Below are positions 1 to 13,284 of a DNA stretch of 64,000 bases, in pieces. The DNA is from Amphimedon queenslandica (lineage: Eukaryota; Porifera; Demospongiae; Haplosclerida; Niphatidae). Under the pieces are notes generated by a model. The model made no database searches. It was given only the letters and a program-made list of their open reading frames with translations, and was not told the DNA's origin. Both the position numbers and the translations under genes were made by a program. How positions within the stretch are numbered: the first letter of the stretch is position 1; the number at the start of each line of letters is the position of its first letter. The DNA is taken from contig NW_003546280.1 of assembly GCF_000090795.2 (NCBI RefSeq), positions 321,855 through 385,854 on the forward strand, in the 5' to 3' direction.

Positions 1-1145
1 GGGTACATGTACAATGTAATGCAAGGGTCTCCCACAAAACATGCTATTAAGTGAGTTAAAATCATGCTTCCAAAGCTGACAAGCCTTATAAAACTGTAGC
101 ATGCATTTTTTGAGTAACTTTAAAAATTCATAAAAAATCCAATTTAGATCGGAATTAGTTCAAACTTGCTACACAACATAAGAACATGTATATGCATCAG
201 AAAAAAATTATAAAAATGGAGAATTCTCTCCTAGTTGTTTTTGGTGAAATTTGGCCAAAAACCCTGTACTATAGTACAGGGTCTTTGGCCTGATTTTTGA
301 GTAACTTCAAAAATTCGTAAAAAATCTAATTTTGATCGGAATCATTTCAAAATTGCTACAAAACATAAAAACATGTATATGAATCAGAAAAAGTTATAAA
401 AATGGAAAATTCTCTCCTAGTCATTTTTGGTGAAATTTGGTCAAAATCCCTGTACTATAGTACAGGGACTTTTCCTCGATTTTGGAGCAACTTCAAAAAT
501 TCGTAAAAAATCAAATTTTGACTGGAATCATTTCAAACTTGCTACACAACATAAGAACATGTATATGCATCAGAAAAAGTTATAAAAATGGAGAATTCTC
601 TCCTAGTTGTTTTTGGTGAAATTTGGCCAAAAACCCTGTACTATAGTACAGGGTCTTTGGCCCGATTTTTGAGTAACTTCAAAATTTTGTAAAAAATCTG
701 ATTTTCATCGGAATCATTTCGAACTTGCTACACAACATAAGAACATGTATATGCATCAGAAAAAGTTATAAAAATGGAGAATTCTCTCCTAGTCATTTTT
801 GGTAAAATTTAGCCAAAAACCCTGTACTATAGTACAGGGTCTTTGGCCTGATTTTGAAGCATTGGCAAAAAGCTGAGCAGTATGCCAATATCCTGTGGAA
901 AACCCTATGCACAGCTGCACACATGCAAGTATAAACTAGACCATTATTTTAGAAATAACTATAGGCTGTCTCTTCTTCTTACCTCTACTGCTGTCTGAGC
1001 TATGCCCACCACTAGTAACTCCAGTTTGATAGCCTCTACCAGTCTATTAGAATAACAATAACAATAACAATAATAAATAATAATAATAATAATAATAACA
1101 ATATATAATAATAACCTAAGTGTATGCATTTTAAAACTGTTGTAT

Positions 1146-1198
<53 letters not shown>

Positions 1199-1379
1199 CT
1201 ACGTACATGTACATTTCCTAACTTACATCCAGTAGGCCTGCTACCAGTCCCTTGGTTTGTTTGACTGGTAAGTGTGGAGTAAAGAGCTCAGCAGTGCGTA
1301 GTATCTCCTTTTAATGGAGAAAAGAAGAGACGATAAATATGAATAAAGAGAGAGAGAGAAAGAGAGAGAGAGAGGGGGG

Positions 1380-1441
<62 letters not shown>

Positions 1442-1696
1442 TACATACTACACAGGTGTCTAGTGATTCCTTTATTTCCAAAGGACAGTTTGGATTATCT
1501 CTAGCACTATCTATAACATGTACAGCCTATGACAATAAATAAAAATCAATATTAGCAGCATAATTACAAAGCGCACTAATTATTTATAATAAAAATTAGG
1601 TAATAATTAATTACCCTTAATATTGGTGTTTCTGACTGTGGGGGTATTCTGCTCCTTGACCTTGACAATGGCAAACCCAAATCCATACTGCCACCT

Positions 1697-1727
<31 letters not shown>

Positions 1728-4700
1728 AAATAATTAAAAATAAAATAACAAAGAAAATTATTCAATTAATGTAAGGTGTAATCATATCTACATTGTACCC
1801 CTACATGTAATTCAACCTCATTTATAGACATTTTATTCTGTTAATTATCATTCTTTTCTCATGTGCCTACATGTACAGTACATGTCCAGTACATGTACAG
1901 TACATGTATATACTCTCTCCCTTTCCTTCTCTCCTTACCACTGTTAAACATGGTAGCTCTTATTTCTTGTGATGACAATTGTCTCCTAATGGTCACATGA
2001 TGTGACACGTATCCCGAAGGATCCTTCACTGGCATTAGCTTGATGTGCTGCTTAATGCATGAGCCTGACTTTCTCCTTAACAAGAAGTGACCTTCATAAG
2101 TCTGGAGAGGGAAGGGAGAGAGAGAGACAGAGAGAGAGAGAGACAGAGAGACAGAGAGAAGAAGAAGAAGAAGAAAGAATGAAAGAATGACAGTATATAC
2201 ATGTATGTACATTAAAAAATATATTGTATCAGTGGAATACATACAGTCAGACTCACACCATTAAATTATGATAACAACTATACCAACAGCTAATAGGGTC
2301 AGGGTCCATTGTGGTAAATAGTACAAATAAAATACCAAATACCAGTAATGCACATGTCAGTATGTATGCTGTACACATATTATTACTGTGTGTGCATTAA
2401 ATATAATATAATACATGCATAGACTCACTTCTCTTCTAGCTAGATTCTTAGTTCCATTGTCTTGTATGTCCATTAGATCAATGGCTGGTTTACCAAGGCA
2501 CTCCTCAGCATGATACCCGGTTAGTTCACTAAATGATTTATTAACATACTGGAGGGAGGGAAAAGAATAGAAGTTGCGGTTATTATAAAAACATCATTGC
2601 TAAAAATTGTTTTTTCATACATCAGAGAAAGGAATGCCAATTATATTATGACAACTATGTTAGGCTACATCTTAAAATCATGTTTAACAAAAAATACACT
2701 GATCAACTCTCACTGTACAAAGCATGTGTGCCTGCTTAAGTGTACATATACATGTACATGTATGTCTTACTTACCACTATGTTACTGTCCCTTGTAATCT
2801 GAATTGCATCACTTGTATTATCCACAGCCTTCTTGAGGGAGCAGGAGAAACTGCAGGGGAGAAAAGATATCATTATAAACAAAGAAGAGATGATGCACAT
2901 GTACATGCAAAGGAAAAAGAGTGAGGGACGTGTACATGTATACTAACTCTAATAGTCTGTGTAGTTTGAATTCATTCATTTCAGCTAGTCTCAGCTCTTG
3001 GAGGAACTTCTCTTCTCCGTCTTCTTCTGAAAGAAGCTACAAAAGGACAGAGAAAGAGTAACATAAGGACATATACATGTACATATGTCATGTACATGTA
3101 TCTCATCAGAATACATGTACATGTGCATGTACATAAAAATCATGCATTGGCTCTTAAACATCCTTAATAGTCATGCATGATACATTACAACCAATATGGC
3201 ATTCATATTAGAAAATGTTAAAATAATAATGTAACATTTCCCTCCCTCTCTTCCTTACTCTTGAGACACCAGCAGATAAAAGGCTAGAGAAGAGATTTTC
3301 TGAAATCCTAAAAATAAATATTATGTACATATAGACTGTACATTGCGTGACTTACTGAGATAGGTTGGGAAGTATTGCCATTACTAATATAGACTCTGAT
3401 AACCCATGAGACTGGACTAGTCTAGAGGGAGAGGGAGAGGGAGAGAGAGAGGGAGAGGGAGAGAGAGAGGGAGAGGGAGAGAGAGAGAGAGAGAGGGAGA
3501 GGGAGAGAGAGAGAGAGAAAGAGAGGGAAGTCAAGGAGAAAAGGAAGGATGAAAGGAAAAAGAAGAGGAAAAGAACAGGAAGAGTGGGAGGGAGAGAGAA
3601 TAAAATCAATAGCAGCTGCATGTATGGACATAAAATCAAACCTTAAAAGATTTTGAGCTGACACATGTAGGCTCTCTTGGACATACAAGACAAGGACAAC
3701 CTAAAAATATTTAAAAATCATTAAAAATACAATTACTGTACATACAAAGGTCAAAATGACGTATACACAGATAGCACACATTCATATGGCTTAATATTAA
3801 ATTCTTTAAGGGGCCAGTCCCTGTACATGCATTAATATCTTACTTGGTTGAGAGGGTCCTGTAATAATGGTAGTGTGCTCTCGGGGGATAAAGCCTGGCC
3901 GCATATATAACCTTTCTGTATTAACTTTTGGGATAAGAGAATGAATATGTCTTCCTTCATCTGATAAAACACAACCTATAGAAATGAGAATTAAAGACAG
4001 CTAGTCCAGTCCGTCTTATAGTTATTTTTCTCTGAAAGAAGTGAGAAATTAGCTAATTAGCATTTACACGCCGTTTGACCAAAGAGGGGTAAAAACAACA
4101 AACTGAGTCTCGCTATAGTCGCCACGACCAAATAATGACAAATATCTCAAACATTCGAAACCAAAAATAAACAAAAAGTGATACAAGTACAACAGACAAA
4201 AAGGAATGCTTACTTTCGTTCTGCTAGGAGGTCCCATGTACACGTTGTGCAAGAAGGACTCACTGCTTTGTGACTTACAGACATCAACGGCGGATATATT
4301 ACTTAGATAAGGCTAATGAGAGAGAGGGAGAGAGAGGGGGGGAGAGAGAACAATAATGAAGATGTTAACAGACATACACAACAAACCATAACTACATAAA
4401 ACTACAGGAATAGGAAGACAATATTAAGAGCTAGATTATAATCAATATAAAAATATCATTTTTATTACAGCAAATAATGATCACACGTAATAAACACGCA
4501 TTACACAAATCAGATAAATGTGGCTAGTAGGCTGAATATTATAATGTACAGTGTGTTACTATTTCTATAGTGTTGTATGTGACAGCTGATTGGTGTAGTT
4601 ATTGTAGGGTGAGATGAAGGAGGAGGGGTCAATCACAATAGGGAATTCCCCCAAGTATATAACGTGGTCGCTAAAGAAATATCTGCACAATTAACGAATC

Positions 4701-6718
4701 ATATGCCTCGACATAAAGCATTAATATAAAATATAGAAATTATTAGTTTGTACTAGTGAGTGTGATCATTTCCTTGTGATATTAAAATTCTAGGGCTATA
4801 CCATCCCAGCTGGACCCTAAGTACACGCATACATATTAAATAATAAAACCACAAATAAATTGAATAATAATAATACACTAAAGAATGTATATGTATCCTT
4901 CATAATAATTAAGTTTAATTTTTTTCCCATAAATATTACATGTACATGTACATGTGTTTATTCTTCCATAGCTTCCCCTCTTTCTCAATCCCTCTTAACA
5001 CATATACATGTACATGTATGTGTACATGTACATGCATGTACATGTACATGTAAGTCTCTTTCTCTGCCTGGCAGCTGTATAATGGTCACAAAACTAAAAT
5101 GACATGCATAGTGACAAATAACATATAAAGCCTTACAAAAAATTAGCAAATTAACCAGAAAATATAACAACGTGTACATTTCAACATGTACATGTATCTG
5201 TATGCATATGGTATTTCAATTATCTAAACCACACCCGACAATTAGCATCCTAGCAACAGTAATTCACTCCTATAAATCCAATTAATAATTACTTCCTTGC
5301 TGATATCAAAGGAGTCTCCCAGTCAATATGACTGTAGGATAATTATAATCAAATGAGAGGCCATGACATGCTCCTACTATACACTGTGATGATAACATGT
5401 TACGTCAAACCTAAAGTGACACACATTTAGTGAGAAAAAAGCAGCAAATACATGTATAAGCCAGGTTACTAAAATTAGCAACTTAAACCAAAAATAACGA
5501 TAACAATAATATCATTATTAATAGGCGATATTACAAGACCCCTTGCATGGGGGCTTTGAAACTACAAGCACATTTGGGCATAAATATACAGCAGACAGAG
5601 ACAGTGATTGATTCAGTACTGAAATGTGCGTATGTGTACATTTATTAAATCATCTCTGTGAAAAACAACAACTATAATGAATGTGTCAATCATAGAGTAG
5701 TGTGTTAACAAATTATTCCCACGTTAAGCTTTAGTGTTAAAATGATTACTTAAAAAAGAGAAAACACCACAAAATAAATAACATGTTTTTAAATTTTTCC
5801 CACCAGCCATATAAAGACGCATGATAAATAGTAACATGTATAGGAGGTGTCAATGTTAGCATGATTTACACCATTGGTACGAAAAGACACCTATACATTG
5901 TCTTAGAGACAGAGCGAGCTACATGTACATGTACATGTACTGACATGTATAGTAAGTACAGACTGTCAGCGAAAGGTGAAAGAGACAGGAAGGTTCGTCA
6001 AAATTCCAGCAATATTGACATATCAAAACAATAATAGACTTAATGTACTACTTAAATATAAACTACACTGTACATGTACATGTACATGTATATATACATG
6101 ATCACACTACTGTACATGTACATGCATACATAATGTCCTCTTTTTGTCTCATTTCTCCTTAGGGCTATATAGTGATTAATGTTAGCAAGGCATTCAGTAT
6201 ATATGGATATGGTACAGTAAAAACATGGAAACACAATCCTAAGATGAATGGGATCAATATCTAGGCTGGCTTTGATGATTTAAAATTATATTAATAATTA
6301 ATAAGGGAAACACAATGTGCATAGCAAGAGATTATGCTAGATAAGCAGATGACAAGAGAACATGAGCAGTGGTCATGTTCAAGGAAAAAGAATAAAGGAT
6401 TAAGAGAGAAAGAGGATCTGAAACATTATACCAACAACAAATGACACCAGATTTACCAAGTATAGACATACATGAGAACAGAGGAGAGAGAGTGAGTGAG
6501 AGGCGAGAAAGATGTTGTTACAGACAAATGATCTCATGGTAGCTAGACTATAATGGAATTATAGACATAAGCAAAGGAAGATAAATATACAGTGTGTCTC
6601 ATTGAAGTATAATGAAAGGAAGAGAGAGAGCTTAAGTGATCAATAGAATACAAATGAGATAATATATACAAGACCAATACAAGGGAATTGAATGGAGCTG
6701 TATGCATGATGCCTGTGT

Positions 6719-6765
<47 letters not shown>

Positions 6766-7071
6766 AATACATGTGCATTGAGTGTAAAGAAAATATTTGC
6801 AATAATTCTAAAGTTCAAACACACATACATATTAACAAAATGCATACATTTACTATACAGAATAATAAGTGCATGAGTATTAAGGTACGTATGTACACGT
6901 ATGAGGTAATTGTCTATGTCCTAATAAAGGCTAATACAAGCAATTATCATAGGGAGACAGAAAACAACACAGACGTATACAAGTACACACGCTGCATAAC
7001 ATAAACAGGGAGGCTTATTAATATAGAGGAAAAAGGAATGAGAGAGAGAGAGGGAGGGGAGAGAGAGAGAG

Positions 7072-7104
<33 letters not shown>

Positions 7105-7870
7105 ACACATATATGTACATGGAAAGGATGCATGGGTATACCCACCCAGAAAACAATGCAATCATTTTCAATGAAAACACCAAAATATTCCACTAATAGC
7201 AAGCCAGACAGTGACACCACTGTGATAGTCTGTGAGACTTCCCCCCCCTCTCTCTCTCTCTCAGCCCTGTACATGTATCTTTCTTCTCTCTCTAGATCAT
7301 TGCAATGTGATATTCACAAATATGCACTTAATACATTTCTTATTTCAAATCCACTAAAAATCAAATAACTCTCCCAGGTTAATAAATTAATAGCCATATT
7401 TGGAGATAGACATATCCTCCAAAACAAACCTGAGGAGTATTCATCAATGATATTAATGACATTCATTAGAACCAGAGCACACAAATATAATGCAATATTA
7501 GAGAAAAGAACACACACAAGCACACACAGAGGGGACACACTTCAAAAGACATGTATATCGTTACTACAAGATGGCCGTTCAGTGGATACACATGTACAAT
7601 AATAAATAAAATAAAAGCTGTCATAAAGAAAGATAGATCATGAGCAAGTATCACAAGAAGACATAAGAGAGAATGATAATTTTCACAAAGTATAATAAAT
7701 AAAAATGAATGAATAATAGTACTTTTGATAAAATCTACATGTAAATGGATAATCTCATTACAAGAGAGAGAGGGAAATATATAGGACTAGGTCCTCACCT
7801 GATGGTGGCTGGGAAGGATTGGAGTGGAGGAGGAAGCAAGTGGAGGGAGAATCGGTTTGCTAGTTGACAT
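1..7870 (-). CDS. PDE8: PDE8-like cyclic nucleotide phosphodiesterase, N-terminal 408 residues (partial)
   Basis: Fourteen exons, phases chaining without a break: 7799-7870 (start), 4214-4312, 3844-3975, 3642-3700, 3356-3421, 3259-3307, 2948-3036, 2775-2850, 2429-2548, 1939-2101, 1615-1694, 1449-1526, 1227-1307, 983-1043; the gene then leaves the window on the left. Residues about 58-175 align with the receiver-like domain of animal PDE8 (VVFYQMKEDI, then LLSAGVSRLL). Residues about 196-300 form a PAS domain (YVNKSFSELTGYHAEECLGK and LLRRKSGSCIKQHIKLMPV, matching RRKSGDSIQQHVKITPV of PDE8). A Ser/Arg-rich linker and the helical segment EILRTAELFTPHL follow. The HD catalytic domain is not in the window. 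PDE8 enzymes are high-affinity cAMP hydrolases (family knowledge). Intron 1 is 3.5 kb, unusually long here, so a missed 5' exon is possible. Head-to-head with WDR41. Confidence 0.9.
24..906 (+). mobile_element. CAGGG-ended repeat element, four palindrome units (in PDE8-like intron)
   Basis: Starts AGGGTCTCCCACAAAACATG and ends CCTGTGGAAAACCCT, imperfect inverted ends. The interior is four tandem 186-bp units, each with the perfect 20-bp palindrome CCCTGTACTATAGTACAGGG or a near copy, at 262, 448, 634 and 820. Shared unit landmarks are AGAATTCTCTCCTAGT, TTTTTGGTGAAATTTGG and AACATAAGAACATGTATATG. No coding frame. Probably a non-autonomous DNA transposon. Confidence 0.8.
1147..1438. repeat. Microsatellites in PDE8-like introns: AAT run and GA run
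   Basis: AAT repeats at about 1147-1193 and an almost pure GA run at about 1346-1438, split by exon 1227-1307. On the coding (minus) strand the GA run reads CT and lies in the intron upstream of that exon's acceptor. Confidence 0.9.
3422..3530. repeat. GA microsatellite forming the polypyrimidine tract of a PDE8-like acceptor
   Basis: About 100 bp of GAGAGG repeats directly abut the acceptor of exon 3356-3421. On the sense strand this is a CT tract ending CCCTCTAG. Confidence 0.9.
4313..7798 (-). other. 3.5-kb first intron of the PDE8-like gene
   Basis: No convincing exon was found on either strand. It holds simple sequence only: repeated ACATGT tracts (4939-5053, 5921-5940, 6068-6123), a GT run (6715-6763) and a GA run (7040-7105). 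An enhancer or alternative first exon could lie here, but nothing in the sequence shows one. Confidence 0.6.
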
Positions 7871-8316
7871 GGTTACGGCTAGCGTGTTGGTATCGAACCT
7901 TCGAAAATATTGCAACTATTTCTCTGTCTCTCCCTATTTCTATCTAGCGACAAAAAAACAGCACAAGAGATCTTATCAGACACTTCCAAGCTGTGAAAAA
8001 AATACCGTTCTCCTATTAGTAAAAAATAATAACAAAATTATATAATAACGCCTCTCAGATCAGACACGCACCAAAGCTCACCCTTGCTCTACTAAGCAAA
8101 GGTAGACTGGGAATCCCTTTTAGAGCTCTATCCTACTAAAGATCTTATAATAACACCACGAGCAACCACTACAGAGTAGAGGAAGGAGAGAGAGAGAAAG
8201 GGACTCGTGAGAAAAATCTTTTTTAAAAATAGAAAATAAATAGTTTGGAGGATCACGTGATCTCGAGCCTGTGTGCAAATGGTTGGGGGAGTGGCTGAGA
8301 AGCTAGCTTTGCAAAG
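7871..8316. promoter_or_regulatory. Divergent intergenic promoter region, PDE8-like / WDR41
   Basis: 446 bp separate the two start codons, so transcription of both genes must begin here. No TATA box is obvious in a convincing position. The WDR41 ATG sits in AAAGATGGCC, close to the YY1/TISU initiator core AANATGGC. Confidence 0.45.
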
Positions 8317-9217
8317 ATGGCCTCTCTCTTTAGAGCTATATTCAGCCCCAGACCAAGCCCTGTCTCTAATAAGCAGGCACATAAATTACTAGATTTGGAC
8401 ATCTCCTTTACTTTTTCTTTCCTCAGGCTAAAGACGATGTCTACCAGACTATTGCTAATTCTCAACCTCATAATGTTTATGAGGAGGTTCTCTTTCTTAA
8501 AGGGCACAGTGGCCCAGTCAACCACTTGAAGAAAATCAATAAAACACAGTAAGAGAGAGAGAGGAGGCATTTATAAATAATGAGAAACTAAAAATTAATG
8601 TTTACTGAATTTAAATCAAATGTCTTATTTTCTTAGTTTTGTGACCGGAGCTGATGACAATCTTGTTGTTGTGTGGGAGTCTAAGGTAAGGAGAAGGAGA
8701 GAGAGTTTATTTACATTATTTTTACACAGTACGGCTCAATGACAGAACTCTATCACAGTTACCACACATCACCAATCACTTGTATCCTTCCCCTCTCAAT
8801 CAGTAGTGACTATAGTACTGAGTCTGAGACTGATATCAGCGATCATACCATCGCGACTGCGTCATCTACTGAACTGGTCATCTGGGAATTGAAGGACATT
8901 GAGCCCGGGGTTAATCCTAAAATCAGTACCGATCACAAGGGCGTGATCAACGTATGCACCAATCAGTCATAATCAGTAATCTTTCTCTTCTTTCCCTCTC
9001 TCCTTTCTCTCCCTTTTCCACCTGGCAGTGCTTATGTCTCCTACGTCAAGACATGCTTTGCTCAGGAGGTCAGGACATTTGTCTCTGGGACATACCTTCT
9101 GGCAAACTACTCTCAAAATATGATCGCTCACAAATCCCAGATGAAAACATAAGTAAGTTGCTTTAATTTAATTTTATCAGAGTTCTGCGAATTATTATTA
9201 TTATTATAATTATTATC

Positions 9218-9255
<38 letters not shown>

Positions 9256-10240
9256 CGTTATTATTATTATTATTATTATTATCGTTATTATTATTATTAT
9301 TATTATTATTATTTCAGGCGAGATTCATTCAATCTTGGAAATAGAGGGAAGGAATTTCGGTATAGTAGCTGTATCAAAGAACCCCAAACCTGGTAAGCCA
9401 CATTCATACACTTGTCCCTCCTCTAAACTAACACTAATGTATCATATACTGTACTAGTTGTACATATAGTACCTCATTCCACCCACTAGTGTAATACAAG
9501 TAGTATTTTAATTCTATGGTGTTTTTACTGTTTTGGGAGTGTAGCAAAACATGTTAAATCATCAATGTTTTAGATGTTGACTTAAAATGGGAAATACCAA
9601 AAATTCAATGCAGTACAATCAATTTATTATTGTAGTCTTTTTTTTATGCTGTGTTTTTGTTAGAGTTTTATGAAATAAAGAAATCAACGGTGACACAGAC
9701 CGTCCAATATCACCTGCAATTCAACGATCACCTCCTCTCGTTTCACAACGGACCAGTCTCATACCTCACTTCAGTGTCAAGTAAGACAACACTATTAATT
9801 AGAGAACGCTATTAATTAGAGGGTGTGGTCAAGCGCAAGGTGTTAACAGCAACGAGTAACATGCCCGCAAGGCAAGATGTGTGGGCATAGTATTAGGTAA
9901 TCTTAAGATGACAATATTGCTAGTTAGATATGCAACTAATGAGCCAACAAGAATACATAATGAAATTTAGCATTTTCTGGGTATAATATCATTAGTTGGA
10001 AAGCAGTCAAAGGCTACAGATTTGTTTGTAATGTAAATACTGAGGATATCCAGTAGTGTTTGGGTAGGATGAATGTGTGTATGCATCTAGCAGCTGTTTG
10101 ATTTTATAATTGTTCAAAGAGCATTAAAGAGAGTGTTTCTGTACACACATACAAATATACAAACTCCTAAAAGGTGCAAAGACTAATAATTGTAGGAAGG
10201 AAATTTTGAATAATAAGACAATACATTCGTAGCATGCATG

Positions 10241-10272
<32 letters not shown>

Positions 10273-11262
10273 CATGAATCTGACTGAGAATGGAATTGAT
10301 TACTGCAAAGCTACCAGTATCAGATTACCGTGACTGTATAACTTATACATATATAGCTTATATTAATTCATTTAGCAGAAATAATAATAATAAAATAATA
10401 ATGCAATTAGAATTTTTAGATGATGTAGCACTTGATTTGAAGTCATGCTCTGACTAATGAGTGCATAAGAATGGTGTTAGGTTACACCAAATATGTACAT
10501 GTAGGTCATCAATTTTTATTATATCATTAAAGGACAAAAGGTATTGTAATTATAAGGATAGGTTGCATTATTATTATTATTATTATAATATTATTATTAT
10601 TGTTTTTGTTGTTATTTAGATACTTTATTTGCTACTGGGTCTGAGGACGGCAGTGTCATTGTCTGGTCCATTAATTCGCTGAACGCAATTAAGAGATTTG
10701 AGGGAATGAAAGACGATTTTTCCGATAGCTCAAACTCTCTGAGTCAGTCTACATCATCCTCTATCATGAGTTCTACTATAATCAACTTTGATCCTTCAAG
10801 CAGGGTCAATTTTATACTAGTGCTATGTCAGGTGAGCATGAGAGAGAGAGAGGGGGGGAGGGAGAGAGAGAGAGAGGTGTGTTAATACAAATAAATAATA
10901 AATAAATAAATAGCTCTAAAATTAGTGAGGGTAGGGTTTGTAAAGTTGAGTAATATATTAATAATTACGTGTCTTGTTCTCTGTCCCTCCATACTTAGCG
11001 CTATTTGTTTGTTGCCATTGGAAGAGGATTCAAAGTGTTTGATGTCTACTCTAGTGACGGTAAGCGTTGCTATGGTTACGCACATGTTTATTTTGACTGG
11101 CATGAGCTATTATTTATTATTAATTTAATTAGTATCATAGAGTTACACATATAGCTGTTTGTTTGCATATAAATACTTTATTTTGTGTCCGAATCACTAT
11201 GATGAGTTACGACTCACTATGACTCATTATGACACTGTGAATTAATTGATTATTAACATTAG

Positions 11263-11307
<45 letters not shown>

Positions 11308-13166
11308 TTATTGATAGTGTCAGTAACGCCCCATGAATTGCAGAGTACCCATAAACCATTAGTAGTACACACAGAAGCTCACAAAGACGCCATCAATCAC
11401 ATGGAGTTTATCATTGAAGAGTATGTGAACAACATTATGTTGATATAATGTATATAAATATATATGTATGAATAAATACATATATCTGTATATAAATATA
11501 TATGTATAATAGATCAATGTTGATAACAGCTTCTGCTGATCAGTCAGTCAGGCTATGGAAGCCTGACCCATCACTCGCTCCGTTTCAAAAAAAGCCTCCG
11601 GTACAAAAGAAAGGTACACTATAGTCTCCTGACAGTTTTATTTATTCATTTATTTGTTTATTTATTTATTACTTCCAGAGGATATGGATAAGTTCAATGT
11701 TGAAGTGTTCTGTGGTATACATACTAATTCAACAAACCAGTGAGTGTTAGGCCAAAGTCTCTTAGTACAGCAAAATTTCATCAAAAATTATTAAAAGAGA
11801 ATTTTCCATTTTAATAATTTTTCTGATACATATACATGTTTTTATGCTGTGTAGAAAGTTTGAGTTGATTCCAATCAAGTTCAGATTTTTTATGAATTTT
11901 TAAAGTTACTCAAAAATTGAGCCAAAGACCCTGTACTATAGTACAGGGTTTTTGGCCAAATTTCACCAAAAACGACTAGGAGAGAATTTTCAATTTTTAT
12001 AACTTTTTCTGATGCATATACATGTTCTTATGTTGTGTAGCAAGTTTGAAATGATTCCGATCAAAATTAGATTTTTTTAATGAATTTTTGAAGTTACTCA
12101 AAAATTGGACCAAAGACCCTGTACTATAGTACAGTGTTTTTGGCCAAATTTTGTCAATAATGACTAAGAGAGAATTCACTGTTTTTATAATTTTTTCTGA
12201 TACGCATACATATCTTTATGTTCTGTATAACTTTTGAGCTGATTCTAATCGAAATTGAATTTTTTATGAATTTTTGAAGTTGCTAAGAGCCAATGCATGT
12301 GTGTCTATTACTGCATGCATGCATGAAGCTCATGCTGTTTTTAGCTCACATAGCATGCTTTGTGGGGAAACCTGCTGCATAAATTACACACACACACACA
12401 CACACACACACAACCATACATGTAGCACATATAAGTTGGGGAGGAGAGATACAAGTCATACAACAGAGTAATTATATCAAATTATATCTGTCATTATTAG
12501 GAGACAGTCTTTAAGAAAGAGAAGATCATTACCATCACAAACCACCCCAATAGTACCAACACTGGTTGGTGAACTAATGCTACACTCTGATACTGTACAG
12601 GTATACGAGTGCTCTGATATGAATTGTATTGTTTAATAATGAAATATACTACTAACCTTTTATATTTCTTCTCTCTTTTCCCTCTCTCTCTCACAGTCAG
12701 TATTATTCATGAGCAGTGAGGATGGATTGGTAACGTGTGGCAGTGACAATATGGTGCTGCTTTGGAAAGTAAGAAAGTCACGATAGAACATCAATTGTAT
12801 ATCAAAATACTGTATCACTGTATACACTGTACAGGGTGTCCCCATATTTGGTAGGCAACACCCTGCAAAAGAATACATGTAACCGTTAGCATCTGATAAT
12901 ATCTTTCAGTATAATTTTTCACACATTTTATGTTGTGTATGAAGTTTTGCATCAAAATTGGATTTTTTATAAATTTTTTAAATGCTGCATTAAAAATTTG
13001 AAGGTTATATAATAGTTCATTTTGCAGTCATTTGAATGAAGACCATGAATATTGTCTAAAATATTAAATTTTATTATTTTTACAGAATCTAGACAGTGAG
13101 GATGAGAAGAGAGAGTCAGAGCTTAGGAAATACTTGAAAGAGACGTACTATGATGCTGTCCCTTGA
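8317..13166 (+). CDS. WDR41: WDR41, WD40 propeller subunit of the C9orf72-SMCR8 complex (514 aa)
   Basis: Fifteen exons: 8317-8361, 8427-8548, 8637-8685, 8730-8951, 9029-9152, 9318-9392, 9664-9780, 10620-10831, 10999-11059, 11318-11420, 11513-11613, 11679-11739, 12501-12600, 12697-12768, 13086-13166. The WD repeats align along the whole length with vertebrate WDR41: FVTGADDNLVVVWES, SGGQDICLWD, FATGSEDGSVIVWS, FVAIGRGFKVFDVYS, LITASADQSVRLWKP and the C-terminal DGLVTCGSDNMVLLWKN (human: DHGLVTCSADHLIILWKN). WDR41 anchors C9orf72-SMCR8 to lysosomes through PQLC2 (established knowledge). The first donor (CCT|GTCTCT) is weak and is chosen because it restores the frame over a 65-bp intron. Intron 12 carries a CAGGG-ended repeat element. 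Confidence 0.88.
9190..9317. repeat. TTA microsatellite in WDR41 intron 5
   Basis: TTATTA runs interrupted by TCG triplets, immediately before the ATTTCAG acceptor of exon 9318-9392. A similar TTA run lies at 11263-11306. Confidence 0.9.
11757..12375 (-). mobile_element. CAGGG-ended palindrome element in WDR41 intron 12 (reverse orientation)
   Basis: Two clear palindromes (about 11929 and 12117, the second with one mismatch) in inverted orientation relative to the copy at 24. It ends GCATGCTTTGTGGGGAAACCTG, the inverted form of the usual start. The 5' end is less clear. Confidence 0.7.
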
Positions 13167-13284
13167 CAAAACAATAATAATAGTTCTATATGTATATTGT
13201 GAAATTGTGTGAATGTCCGATCTATGTTTACAATCACTATATTGATGCAATAAGTGTATTTTTGTTGATGTTGTTGTATTAAAT

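Noticed and set aside
1339-1542. Short open frame of Glu-Arg repeats
   Set aside because: It is a translated GA microsatellite overlapping a real minus-strand PDE8 exon; no homology or conserved start.
3352-3688. Leu/Ser-rich minus-strand frames
   Set aside because: Mostly translation of the CT tract beside a PDE8-like acceptor; only the spliced exon pieces at 3356-3421 and 3642-3700 are coding.
6543-7004. Val-Cys and Thr-His repeat frames
   Set aside because: Both strands of a GT/CA microsatellite inside PDE8 intron 1.
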